Shown: positions 33,490 to 44,648, counted from the first letter of the stretch. The stretch: 64,000 nt of DNA from Anthoceros angustus (GCA_010909165.1 VJWM01000179.1:310001-374000); one strand, 5' to 3'. The notes: generated from the letters alone by a model not told the origin. Numbers and translations are program-made.

Positions 33490-34470
33490 CACACTCCGTC
33501 TCGTAGTCACCATCAATACCTGCCCAGCATCCTCTAGGGTGCCACGCTTTGCATACATGTTCACCAAAATGCTAGCTATGAACAGATCAGTTTCCAGGCC
33601 TTGTTCACTATTCTGTGCACGACGCTGCTTTCCTTTATCCCGAGCTGGGGTTCCCGCACTTGTACAAGTTAACGTTCAATAATCTGCGCGTGAGGCTGCT
33701 TCCCCGCAGGAGGCACGCCAACGTCACACAACCGGGTTCAACAACGCCTTCTTGCTGCATAGCACTTTGAACATGAAGGGCTTCATCACCCATGCCCAGC
33801 TAGGAATACGCTGCATCAAAGCATTCCAACGTCACCACGTTTTTTGACCGAGTCCATCAAACACACCTGAGCATCCTTTACGCTGCCACACTTAGCATAC
33901 ATGTTTACCAGATTGTTGGCCACAATCATGTTACCCCTGAAACTGCTTCCCCTGCTCCAAAGCCGGAGTACCCACACTTGCACATGCCTGGAGGAGGCAC
34001 ACAAATGTCACGGAATCTGGAGCAACCATGTCTTCTGCTTGCATGCTCCTGTACAGGCCAGGGGCTAATCGCTCCATGCCCTGCTGGACGCATCCTGCTA
34101 TCATGGCATTCCACTTCGCTGCAGTTTTTCGAGCAAGGGCGTGCGTCAAACACACTTTGGGCATCCGCTAGGCTACCACATTTTGCGTACATGTCTACTA
34201 GACTGCTGGCTACGAACACATCAGCTTGTCGGAGTCCGTATTGTCTGATTTGTGCATGCAGCTGCTTTCCCTTCTCGAAGGCCTGACGCCAAGCCTCGCG
34301 GTTAATCTGGGCCAATTCAAGGAGGATAGAGCTCTCATGCGGTACTTGCCTGCAAAAACTATTCATGTCATGTATCACACAAGAACCGGTCAAGATCAGT
34401 CTCCTGTGGGCCTCCTCTTGTAAAGGGAACCTGCGAGGCAAGCATAGGTTCAGAGGCTGAACATCCAAGG
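33490..34470 (-). pseudogene. PPR (PLS-type) pseudogene, opposite strand
   Basis: On the minus strand 34,468-33,926 begins with a leader and then EKGKQLHAQIRQYGL, DVFVASSLVDMYAKCGSLAD and AQSVF. It continues in other frames with KWNAMIAGCVQQG, DSVTFVCLLQACASVG (34,164-33,931), then NMIVANNLVNMYAKCGSVKD (34,004-33,816) and a weaker unit LFIASILVNMYAKRGTLEDA near 33,570. Frameshifts separate the units and no DYW or E domain is seen. It points towards the plus-strand PPR block, and the two are diverged, so they are separate relics. Confidence 0.7.
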
Positions 34471-34499
34471 ATCTTCTGGCAGAAGAGATTGTGGTGCAG

Positions 34500-34900
34500 C
34501 ATGGAGGAAGCCCTACGTGTATCTCGGGATGCGCTAGGTTGTGTCCAAGTGATGCGAGTGTTGATCAGCTCAGGATAGCTCTGCATGGCTGTACGTGCTC
34601 GAAAATCTCCGGTGTGCAAGAGCCTTTCTCCGGTTTGCAGTCTGAAGTATAAGAAAGCTGCAGCCGGACAGTGGTTTGCCACCAGCATCCCCACCTCCAC
34701 ACCATTCCACTACCTTCGAAGTTCCCATCTCAATAGCATGGATCTCCCTAAAGAACGCCCATGTGTAGCTCAGATCTGGCAATCAGCTGCCCCGCCGCAG
34801 AGCATGGTAAAGAGGCTTTCAAGGTAACAGCCAGAGAGGCCCCGTACGTACTCTGCCTTGCAGCAGACCAGCCTGCGAAGGTGGTACCTACTAGACCGAA
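34500..34900 (-). pseudogene. Fragment of an SNM1-like (beta-CASP) DNA cross-link repair nuclease
   Basis: The minus-strand frame 34,700-34,510 reads VANHCPAAAFLYFRLQTGERLLHTGDFRA, matching the conserved (D/E)ANHCPGA ... LHTGDFR signature of the metallo-beta-lactamase/beta-CASP family SNM1/DCLRE1, which trims DNA ends in cross-link repair. Upstream (34,860-34,720) a piece resembling GRLI ... FREIHAIEMGTS precedes it in another frame, as in the family. The rest of the enzyme, including the N-terminal HxHxDH motif, is not convincingly present. The fragment sits directly upstream of the PPR relic on the same strand, so the two may have been joined by rearrangement. Confidence 0.55.
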
Positions 34901-35400
34901 CAGCCGTGGCTTAGCAAACAGCCAGCCAAGGCGTCTCAAGGCAGAAAATGCCAGCCCAACTCACCAGAAAATTGCAATGTAGATATTGCCGCGCACCTGG
35001 AGCTCTGAGAGCACTTGGCAAACTCCGCACGTTTGAAGTCATCCGCTCAGCAGCACCGCAGCACTTCACACCAAGTGTGAGAAACACTCATCAGACAAGT
35101 GGATTCCTTGGCTTGCGATTCCAAATAGCCTAACCACCGGAATTTTCATAATTGAGGCTAGGCTTCATGGCCTGGCCGATCGACGAGGCCAGTGAGAATA
35201 GGTCTAAGCGCGAAGTAGTCGGGTCGGTGCTTGATGCTCCTGCTTAATTTGACGCATTCGGAGCTCCAAAGTAGCCACCCAATCACTAATAATGCCGCAG
35301 CCGAGGCTTTGGTTGAGCTGTTCCGGATTCGGCGAGGAGCACAAGGAGAGTAGAGCCATCACCTGACGGTGGGTCTAGAACTGGGGTACTGGCTAGCTGT
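34901..35400. other. Intergenic region upstream of MON1
   Basis: About 0.5 kb with no gene visible; it likely holds the MON1 promoter and 5' UTR. Confidence 0.4.
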
Positions 35401-38260
35401 ATGGCAGGAAGTGGTAATAGTTCAACGACTATTTCTAGTTGCAGTGATGGGGTTCAGGAGGACGGCGATTCTTTAGCAGAGCAGCAGTGCCAGCAAGCAG
35501 CGGATGAACGTGTGTGGGTACCGGGAAAGCGCCATCCGAAGGAGGTTAGTAGGGTCCATGCCGATTGTACTTGGTTCTCCCCCCGCACCATCTTATCGAC
35601 TTGTTTGGCAGGATGAGACAGACGAGTCGTGGAGAAAGCGTCGAAAGCATTTCTTCATTCTCAGCAATGCAGGAAAGCCCATCTTTTCAAGGTAAGGAGC
35701 CCTGAGTCTTTTTAGCCACATTGATGTCTGTTGCATCTTGGGGTTCACCGTGGGGTGGATCCAGATATGGAGATGAGGATAAGCTGGCTGGGTTTACGGC
35801 GACGTTGCAAGCAATTATGTCTTTCGTTCAAAACCGGTGCATGACCTACTTGAGTTTTCCAACGCGTTCAATGCTTTGTGGAACGCCAATTTTGCCGCCC
35901 TGCATGTCGAAGGATTGTGGATATGGCTTAACCTGACATGTGTATTTTCTTTTTCTTTTTGGTCGCGATTTTCTTGGATTATGCAGTGGGGACCTCATTC
36001 ACTCTGTACGAGCAGGAGATCATCAGGTAACCTTTCTGGTCATGGAGATAGAGGTTACATGCTCCAGAGTCTGCCCTTCCGTCTCACCGTTGAGGATTTC
36101 TTGGTCAAGGAGTTCTCATGACGTTACTGTTACTGTTTTACTACAGATTGTATTTGTTGTCAAGGGACCCCTTTACCTGGTCTCTATTTCTGCCACTGGG
36201 GAACCTATTCAGTCTCTGAAAGGGCAGCTGGAGCTGTTGCATGGACAGGTAGTCTCTGCATGTATTGGTTATGGATTGGTTTGTTTCCTTATTTTACGGC
36301 AGGCCCCAAGGTTCAAGCCAATATTTACTACTGGATGATCTGCACGGAGCATAATGCAGTTGGTGCTCATCTTGACGGAGGCAGTAGATAAATGTTTTTT
36401 AAAGAACGCGAAATTTGATATGCGGCCTCTACTTGGGGGTACCGAGATTGTCTTTTCATCTTTAATCCATGCCTTCAGCTGGTATATTGTCTTTTCATCT
36501 TTAATCCATGCCTTCAGCTGGTATATTACTTCTCAGTGCACTTCAGTCTTTGACTGTAACTGATTGGAATCTCTGCAACTACTGGTTTCCTGCCCTTGTC
36601 CGTGTACTGAAGTTTCTACCCAACAGGAATTTTGAAACTTTCCTACATGCATACACTTGCTTGCCTCTTCCTCATGCAACTAGGCAGGCGGTGGGTGCTG
36701 CTCTGGAAGAAATTGCTCAGTCAGGAGTCTTGTTTGCTCTCTTGATGTTTGGGACAAAGGTCAGCACCCATTATCTTCTCCGGTAAAAGTTTCTGTGGCA
36801 TGAGTTGTTCGTAAAATCTCTAGATGATGGTGGCCTTATCTGGATGTTTTAGGTCATAAGCCTTGCTGGTCATCAAAAAACTCCTCTTCATCCAGATGAT
36901 ATATACTTGTTGTCCAACTTTGTGTCATCATCAGCATCATTCAGGTGACTGAAGTAGTTGTCAACCCGCTGCACTGCTGCATTTGCAAATTTGCTTCATA
37001 TTCTTCTGGGTTTTCCAAAACTTTCACAGGACCACGGAGTCTTTCACACCTATATGCCTTCCCCACTTCAATGCCGCAGCTTTTCTGTACGTGTATATAC
37101 ATTACATTGAAGTAAGTTTGTGCTCGTTGAAGTAGTCACCATGTTTGAGCTTCCGCACATATTTGCATAACTAAGCATCTTTCATTGGTGGGTCTGTATC
37201 CAGGCAGATACTTGCTTGATTTTGGTCACAGTCCATTCAGATTCTTTCTTCCACCTGCAAGAGTGCAGGTATGTGAACTTTCTGTCTGAGGTTTATCTGT
37301 TGAACTGGATATGTCCTATGAACAAATTCTCGTTTGGAATGTAAAGACTGTTGCAGTTTGGGCTCATCTGGTTCATGATTTGCAGGACGCGCACGGAGGT
37401 GATTCTACGAGAGATGAATGCCTTACGTGATATCAATCTGTCAGTGTCACAAGGGGGTCTCCGGGTAGAGGAATTGCCTACTCGTGAGAGACTCCGACAA
37501 AAAGACAACGGATCTGGAAGCCAGCAAAAGTCATCGGAAGCTGGTCCCACAGGACTCTACCACTTTTTGTATAGAAGCAGCTCTTTGGACCAGTTTGTTG
37601 CATCAGAATACTCATCTGCCTTGCAGAAGCAAAGCGACCAGAAAAGGTGTTACAGAACTCTGCTGCTTCACAGCTAAGATTGTGGTGCACGCTCTTGTAT
37701 ATACCAGATCTTCACCTGAGAGTCATGGCAGCCCTGAAAGCCCACAGAATTTCTGATTCAACCGGTGTGATGTGGCAGATTGTTCAGAGCTTACCAGAAA
37801 CTGCATGGCTCTTTGCACGATATGGACGGACCCCAGGGGACTATTCACAAGATGCAGTATAAGAGAGATGAAAGTTTTGGTACGTTGTCTTAGAGGAGCC
37901 CAAGGAGTTTGGACATTTGCAGTTGTTTTGCCAGGTTCTGGTCCACGTGCAGTCTGAATATGCTATCTTTATTGCAGTTCTGCTGTCCTGGAGGACCGCA
38001 GACTTCGAACTCTACGCAGCTTTCAACCCTGCAGCTGAGAAGGTTTGCACTCTTAGGACATACTGTGGCTTGTATGTAACGCCCAAGTTTCGGGCAGACT
38101 CTGACCCTGGTTGGCCGCCTTTGAAAGCAGAGCTCAGCAATAGCTGTCTGCAACAGAGTCTGTCAGTGGCTGCGTAACATGGAAAGTGACATTTTCCTGT
38201 CGGGCACAGATCCATTTGGATGGTACGTGTGTCAAATCCGATGTTTACAGTCAAGCTGAG
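35401..38260 (+). CDS. MON1: Vacuolar fusion protein MON1
   Basis: MON1 with CCZ1 forms the exchange factor that activates Rab7 on late endosomes and directs vacuolar trafficking and autophagy. Exon 1 starts at 35,401 ([14 protein letters not shown]). Exon 2 (35,612-35,691) reads [20 protein letters not shown]. Later exons give [193 protein letters not shown] and finally [16 protein letters not shown] near 38,180-38,221. All three longin-type regions are represented. The final Trp codon is followed by TAC instead of the stop seen in relatives, which gives a short extension to a TGA at about 38,258. An exact 39-bp duplication (36,447-36,524) repeats [11 protein letters not shown] with its splice donor. 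Confidence 0.88.
36447..36524 (+). repeat. Perfect 39-bp tandem duplication spanning a MON1 splice donor
   Basis: The unit starting ATTGTCTTTTCATC and ending CAGCTGGTAT occurs twice in direct succession (36,447-36,485 and 36,486-36,524). Each copy ends with the candidate donor CAGCTG|GTATATT. Because 39 is a multiple of three, either donor keeps the frame into the next exon (FSW followed by NFETF). Confidence 0.9.
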
Positions 38261-39636
38261 TTCTGCTATTGAAAGCATGATTTCCAGTTGTTTGTGCCGT
38301 GACTGCTAGACGCTTCCCTGGCTTGGCGACTCCGTAGAAACAGTGATCTAGCACTAATTTGTTTTGTTATCTTTAGACTAAAATGGTTTGTTGAGCAATA
38401 GGTTTTGCATTCGTTTGTTTTGCATTCGTTTCTTCGCCAAAAAATTAGTTTTTTGCATTCGTTATTCAGAAGTTCTTTAGCCTTTAGCTTTTGGTAATTG
38501 CTGATCGGGGGATTGGGGCGTGGTTTTAAGCCATTAGAACCGAGGCTTGAAGTTCTTTCTCTGTGTGGACTCTGCAGGGACCATTATGGATATGGTTGTT
38601 GCGAGGCCACGTTGGCTGTTCTCTGCCTAGATCATGGACGATAGATCATGGGCCTATGTAGCGTAGGAATTGATTGCCGTGTACCCGGGAGCCACCATTC
38701 TGTTTCAACTTAGTTAACTCACTTGGAAAGGGCACCTTGATAGGTATTTACAAGCTGAGCCCTGTCTGAACACAGTGATGGTGCATGATGATTGTGTCGT
38801 CGTGAATTTCTGTAGTCACATATCGCCCGCCGACCGGACCAGTCAGTCTGACACATGGCTTTGTTACGTTCTTCCTGATGACAAAGCTTGGCTGCTGACA
38901 GGGATACGAAGGTCGTTGCTGGTAACTATTTCCTTCAAATGTGAAGGCAGCAAGTGTGCAACCAAGCTTTTTCTTTGTCAATCGTTAGTCTCCAAGGCAA
39001 CCAAGCTTTCCTACTGTGGTCGCCAGCTTTCTAGAATCGTGAAGTTGTTGTCCTAGTGGCGTTCTCAGTGGGCTCGTCAGCGATATCTGAGCAAGGCTGC
39101 ACCTGGTATGGGGGTATATGCCGTATGACTCTGGCATGGGTAATAAATTCGAGCATCTGTGGCAACCAGGCAGTGTGACCTCACTTGCTTTCAGCGCAGC
39201 TTGAGATGTTTTCAACACCTTACGGTCTTGGAAGAAAGACTCGCGTGCTTGGAGCTTGGAGTTTTTTGTGACCAAGGTTTTCACCGGTCTGCTGGCGAAG
39301 AGTTCTCAACAGTCTCGTCTTCCTTTCCAAACTCTTGTTTCCAGTGCAGAAACACTTGGATCATGTTAGGGCGCTTGGGAGAGTAGCTTGGGTGGGCGGG
39401 GCCAGGAGGGTCCGACGCGAAGTGCACACCAGTTCGATTATCTGCAGAGGTTGGCGGGTTGTCATTTCATAGCCCCGGCCGGCTCGGAATTTTCGGGCCT
39501 TAGCTAGTTCAGTTGTCTCCAGGCACCACCGATCCAGGCTCTTACTTCTTCAGGGCCCTTAGTAGCCGTTTTCAGGCTGCTGCAGTTTTCACACCCGTAG
39601 TAGCCGGATTCCTCCTTAACCGAAGGAGTGGCTGGG
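38261..39636. other. Intergenic region downstream of MON1
   Basis: No gene recognised. 38,400-38,470 repeats TTTGCATTCGTTTGTTTTGC-like strings, AT-rich. Open frames around 38,775-39,056 and 39,159-39,386 lack family features. Confidence 0.4.
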
Positions 39637-39876
39637 ACTATGCACGTATCAGAATGAACTATGCACGTATCAAAATGAACTATGCACGTATCAGAATGAA
39701 CTATGCACGTATCATAATGAACTATGCACGTGTCAGAGTGAACTATGCACGTATCAGAGTGAACAATGCACGTATCAGAGTGAACAATGCACGTATCAGA
39801 ATGAACAATGCACGTATCAGAATGAACAATGCACGTAACTGAATGAACAATGCACGTATCAGAATGAACTATGCAA
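39637..39876. repeat. 21-bp minisatellite, about 11 copies
   Basis: The unit TATGCACGTATCAGAATGAAC (21 bp, single-base variants) repeats about 11.4 times without spacers. As 21 is a multiple of three, frames stay open: the plus strand reads NYARIRM repeats (39,513-39,842) and the minus strand reads CIVHSDT repeats (39,950-39,504). Neither has other features of a protein. Confidence 0.95.
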
Positions 39877-41084
39877 ACCTGTCTACCCTTCCAAGAACGA
39901 GGCACTTTTCTTGTGTTTCTCGACCACGCCCAGTCATGAGAAGTGAACACAATCCATCGTCCAGGAATGAGGACTGCTTTGGCTGAAGAGTTGAGAAGAA
40001 CGTTGGCTGGCGGGTTGGAGTATCACCAAAATGCCGCACAACACAGAAAACCAGGTGTATGCTCACAGTCGACTACCAGCACGTGCCTATGCATCAATCC
40101 ACAGCCAGAATTGAACTTCGTGAAGAACTTTTTATGTCAATAGCTATTTGAACACCTCACTCTTGGCCTTGCAAATCAGCTCGGGCATCACTGACCGGGA
40201 ATGTGGTAGAAACACATCGCAACCCAGCAAAACTTTTGGCAGATACGTGCCGAGCCCAATCACCTGCGATGAAAACAGCTCGAATTCCAATCAAGGATGC
40301 TGCATACCACTTTTGACTGGAAGCTCATGTAAGTTCTGCAAACGAGACTTCAGCAATAGAGTACCGTACCCAAGGGATGGTTCAAAAGGGTTATGCCAAA
40401 TAATTATTTTAAAAAAATAAATTTAACATCCATATTTTAAAATTTTTCATATTTTTAAAAAATATTAAACTTCGGTAACACCCCATTTCTAAGGAGGTGG
40501 GGCAGGCACGCAATTAGAAGCAACAACCCCACAACACACCAGCACTAGGCCTACAACTAGCCTGTCATCTTACAAGACACCAGCACTAGGCACTAGGCCT
40601 CCAAGTACCCTGCCATCCTTCCACGGGATGACTCGTAGTCATCCTCATCATGAGTGTGGAACTAGTGCGACATGCACACACTCTAGACTCCCATGACCTC
40701 TAGGCTGTGGGCCTATCGTCATCATGAGTGTAGCACTAGTGCGACATGCACACACTCTAGGCTCCCATGACTTCTAGACTTCCACAGCCTATCCTCACAA
40801 GAGTGAAGCCCTGATGCTAGTATCAATACCAGGAAGATCCCTCTAGAGCTTGCCTCATCCCTATTTATAGGGGGCTTACATCATTCCTAAAGTAATTGCC
40901 TAAAGCAAATTACCTTCCTTTATAAGCTCTAAGCTAAAACTTCACTACCACTAACCACATAACTTACTAAACTAGATTCAGGGCTGCATGCCTTTCATGC
41001 ATGGCTCCTTCTTACTTCAAAATTTATTAAAATATAAATTTTTACATTTCTCGTGACATTTTAATCACATACCGCACAAGCTCC
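39877..41084. repeat. Repeat-rich, AT-rich non-genic region
   Basis: No gene. 40,390-40,470 is strongly A/T (runs of TTTTAAAAAAATAAATTT type), followed by GTAACACCCC at 40,475, a motif often found at LTR starts. 40,520-40,610 repeats CACCAGCACTAGGC. A 74-bp unit starting TCATCATGAGTGT occurs at 40,645 and 40,719. 41,010-41,060 is again A/T-rich. This looks like decayed transposon sequence. Confidence 0.55.
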
Positions 41085-41225
41085 CTATTCATCCATCCCT
41101 ACTTCCTATATCCTATTGTCCACCATCCCACATCCCAATCCATCCCCCATCCCTCATCCCTCATCCGGTATCCTCCGTCCCCCATCTATCCTTCATTCCA
41201 CCTCCCCCATCCTCTATTATCCCAT
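41085..41225. repeat. Degenerate (CATCC)n tract, almost G-free on the plus strand
   Basis: CATCC/CCATCC/CCCATC strings repeat irregularly over about 140 bp, with G nearly absent from the plus strand and therefore G-clusters on the minus strand. It is a simple-sequence tract, not a gene. Confidence 0.8.
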
Positions 41226-41829
41226 GCTGCATGACTTACGAGCCTGAACCCAAGCCCCAAAGTTTTGCCTGGGGTCTTGAACAAAATCATCGTAAAATTA
41301 GTCGACGTTTGCAGCCGCCATTTAACGATCTCACCGCAACACCCTTTCTCATGTTCCAGCTCATAATTCTGTTCATTTCGGTAAGGGCCACTTCGCATGG
41401 GCTCATTCGCATGCCCATACTTGGTCGCGATCATTCCACAAATAATGATCGCCACCTAAGAAGTAGCCACAACAGTGATGATCTACGGTCGCTAGTGGAT
41501 TCGGCCGTAGCTGTTTTGAAGTGAGATTCTTGTTCGCTTAGTCGATATGTGTAACGAGATTTAAAATCGGCTCACAAAAGACCATGCCGATGTGGCACCG
41601 GTCACCAATATCAAGTACTGGGTTCTTTTGACATACCCTAAAAAGGCATAAGAATTTGATGGGAAAAGCCCATCCAGTAGTGGAGAACCAAGTGAGACCC
41701 TGAGGGTCGCGGTGAAAAGGAGCAACCAAGCTCCCTACTGGAAGTCACCAACTATGCCTACAATATCAAATGCAGGAAGAGTAAACGGCCTACAAACAAT
41801 AGAGGAAGAGGAGGATGCATAACCTATTG
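41226..41829. other. Non-genic region, no feature recognised
   Basis: Short open frames only (for example 41,231-41,524 +, 41,729-41,538 -). I see no family, RNA or clear repeat here. Confidence 0.4.
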
Positions 41830-42421
41830 TCGCCGCTATTTGGATGATCGCCATGGAAAAGGCCCGTTGAAAGGCAATTGAGACCCGTTGTTTGAAGAAC
41901 GCCGTGAAGTTCGAAAGGGACAGCCCCGCACCGTGATGCGGGCATGATGAGCCTTAGGGCAGGACTTTGATGAATGTATCAAAATCCTTAGCCATCACCC
42001 CATATGTTCCAAGAACAAGAGGAATGAATTGGTGGCCCGCCTGCATCCTGCTATATTTCTTGACTTCAAGAGCCACCGCCTCGGTAGCAACTCATCCTGG
42101 ACAGTTAGTGATCACTTGTGCAGAGATGGTGTCGCGTGTAGGGTCATTGACCACCACGTTCACCATCAAAACCTGGTCACCGCGAACGAGGTACAAGTCA
42201 GCCTTGATTGACCGACCTGTACAAAGAGTGTACCCTCTCTCCCTCCAAGCCATGTAGCCACTTTCGCGGGCTATGGCGAATATGACATCATGGATGGCGT
42301 AATAGGTGGCGTTGCAATGATCCCCATGGGGACAACAAGCAAGGTGAATCCTGGAGTCGTCGAGGGCAGAGCTGCACTTCACCGGTAAGGAGGAAAGAAG
42401 CCATAGGCTAGAGCAAGCCAA
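41830..42421 (-). pseudogene. Possible C-terminal nuclease-like fragment of a reverse-transcriptase element
   Basis: The minus-strand frame 42,421-42,092 contains CCPHGDHCNATYYAIHD, IFAIARESGY, then GRSIKADLYLVRGDQVLMVN and VVVNDPT. The order Cys/His cluster, helix, (R/K)xADL, then hydrophobic-Asx-V-V/T-V-x-D-P resembles the restriction-like nuclease region at the C-terminus of some non-LTR retrotransposon proteins, which nicks target DNA. In such proteins the MVNVVV position is usually an Asp (VDVTV), so the site may be inactive. The frame continues brokenly to about 41,900. Identification rests on motif layout alone. Confidence 0.3.
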
Positions 42422-43372
42422 GACAGAATCGCATTGTTTTAAGGGTTGACGTACCCTAAACCCTAAAAAAAGGATTTGCTAGTTTTAATTGACTTGGGCA
42501 AAAGGCAAGTGGCATTCATTAGGTTTTGTCGTTTGCACAATGAAGTCAGGTTTTGGGCAAGTTCAACCTACATGCAAGTGGGCCTAATCAATCATAGTAT
42601 CTTTCTGTGAGTTCATCCAGATCAAAAAAATATTTTAATTCAATTAAATCTCCACCAAACCACCCCTCAAGAGTACGATATGTAAATATTATTTCATATA
42701 TGTTTTAAAGTAATCTTCAAAGGAAGGCTTCACTTACTCATGCTTCCTGACTGTCGGGAGGAGTGATTCAGGTCTCCTCATCAATAGTCCACTCTTCACA
42801 TAATTCTTTAATACCCCACGCTCACAAGAAGAGACGTGTTGCGCTAACAAGCAGCATATGCTTCCTGACTGTTGGAAGGAGTGATTTAGGTCTCCTCATC
42901 AATAGTCCACTTTTCACATAATTCTTTAATACCCCACGCTCACAAGAAGGGACGTGTTGCGCTGACAAGCAGCATAGCTTGTCATGTCCAGATGCCAACA
43001 ATTCCATCAATGACAAAAATGAAATGACCAGGTCTCTAAGCGACAGGCCTGATCCAGTAGCTACCATCCAAGATAGCCTAGCGCCCGTGAATAGGAAAAC
43101 ATGACACAAATCTGTGACTTGTGCCCGGCAATGCGATCCCACAGAGTTGCAAAGAAGATAAAAGATCAGTGTAGGGGCGAAGTATGGCTACCTCATTACT
43201 AGACAAACATCAACAATCCACTTAGCTAAGAGTGTTGCTCTACATATATAGCCCTTAGCTCCTACCATCTCCCGTTGATGCTTGCACCATCTTCTTGATG
43301 AACAATGGGAATATCGCTGTGCGCCTAGGCAATATAGCTTAGGCCTAATGTGTGTCCAAATGGCTTAGGCCA
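42422..43372. repeat. Non-genic region with a 118-bp tandem duplication
   Basis: A 118-bp unit starting TGCTTCCTGACTGT occurs at 42,741-42,858 and 42,859-42,976 with only a few substitutions. Upstream are CCCTAAACCCTAAAAAA (42,455-42,472, too short for a telomere tract) and A/T-rich sequence. At 43,225-43,255 CTACATATATAGCCCTTAG matches a string in the LTR at 10,763-11,021, so a decayed copia LTR may lie here in the minus orientation. No gene. Confidence 0.65.
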
Positions 43373-43776
43373 AATGGACACACATTTATAAGAACGCCGT
43401 GATTAAGCATCCTGAGCTTAGATCGGTACTTAGATGGGGTGCCTAAAGGGAGTGGATGCCCTTGGTGCAAGTAGCTTAGGCACACCATGGTACAAGTTGT
43501 CAAGTACCAAGTCCCATGACGGAAATCCGTCCTTAGTGGACTCAAATAAAATTCTTCTTCTTCTTCTAATGGACACACATTTATAAGAACGTCGTTATTA
43601 AGCATCCTGTGCTTAATTAGATCAGTACTTAGATGGGGTGCCTAAAGGGAGTGGATACCCTAGGTACAAGTAGCTTAGGCATACCCTTAGGCATACCATG
43701 ATACAAGTTGTTAAGTGCTAAGTCCCATGACGAAAATCCGTCTTTAGTGGACTTCAATAAAATTCTTCTTCTTCTT
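43373..43776 (+). repeat. Tandem pair of an about 200-bp element resembling the 5S rRNA 3' half
   Basis: Two copies (43,373-43,567 and 43,568-43,776) begin AATGGACACACATTTATAAG and end in a (TTC)n tail. Each contains GATTAAGC/TATTAAGC, then about 20 bases later GTACTTAGATGGGGTGCC (copy 2 AGTACTTAG...), then a purine-rich GGGAGTGG. Plant 5S rRNA has GTTAAGC, then GTACTAGGATGGGTGACC and GGGAAGT with the same order and similar spacing, covering internal promoter boxes A to C. The likeness is partial (roughly two thirds by eye), so a 5S-derived SINE or a Cassandra-like element is a hypothesis. The two copies differ by substitutions and a short insertion near 43,683-43,691. Confidence 0.45.
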
Positions 43777-44648
43777 TTATTAAGACCTTGGCCTTTTTGG
43801 CAATAATCCCTTATTTCCTTGGCCCTCGATCCTAGAGTCCCTTTTATATGTATTTATGATGTTTAAGAGTTTATAAATAGATGAACCGCGCCTATATGTA
43901 CTTATGTCAGCCGTCCTCACATGTGTCAAAGAGACATACATGGCTCATGCATACCACAAAACATACTCTCTCTACTCGCATACATACTGTTGTGAAGATA
44001 GCGCATTCTAAAGAGTGGCAGACCGAAGTTAGGTTTAGGGCACGTATCGTAGCACAAGCATAAAATAATGTTTAAGTAGCAATTTATGTGATTAAGTAAG
44101 TTTTTGGCACAATCAACTGCCTAATGATAGTTACAACTTACTTTGCCATGTATATATGCCCATTTCGGCTTTCAATAAGATATTCCTTTTTTCGATCAAA
44201 CGGATTATTTACATACCATCCACATGCATACACATACATACATGCATTCCATGCCGCATGGGCTCATTCATCAGTCTTGACAGAGGGCTTATGCCTTGTG
44301 TCAACGTTATCCCTTGCTCTCTCCTTTACTGCTTATGTGTCTAGTCAGTCTTGCTAGTGGTTACAGTTCATGGCATGACAGATGCAAACCTTTCTCATTC
44401 AATTCACCATGATCAAATAGAATACATACAGAATGCTGTGGCACACAAAGTTTTGGTTCATTTGTGCACGACATAAGTTAGAATCTTGGAAACAAGGCAA
44501 TAAGGTCACTTGCACTGTCATTGTGTATTGTGCTATATATACCAAACATACATATAAATCATTCACGGGGGTTCGCACAAGGGAACGTAGCACGCCCCGT
44601 ATGATAGTGGTCCGACCTAAAGGGCTTCTATTTACAAAACATCTAAGG
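43777..44648. other. AT-rich non-genic region
   Basis: No gene recognised. Short open frames occur on both strands without family features. A (CATACATA)-like stretch lies at 44,225-44,245. Confidence 0.4.

Noticed and set aside
39637-39876. CRISPR-like array
   Set aside because: The 21-bp units are directly adjacent with no unique spacers, and this is a plant nuclear sequence, so it is a minisatellite.
42455-42472. Telomere-like CCCTAAACCCTAAA
   Set aside because: Only two units long, so it cannot be called an interstitial telomere tract.
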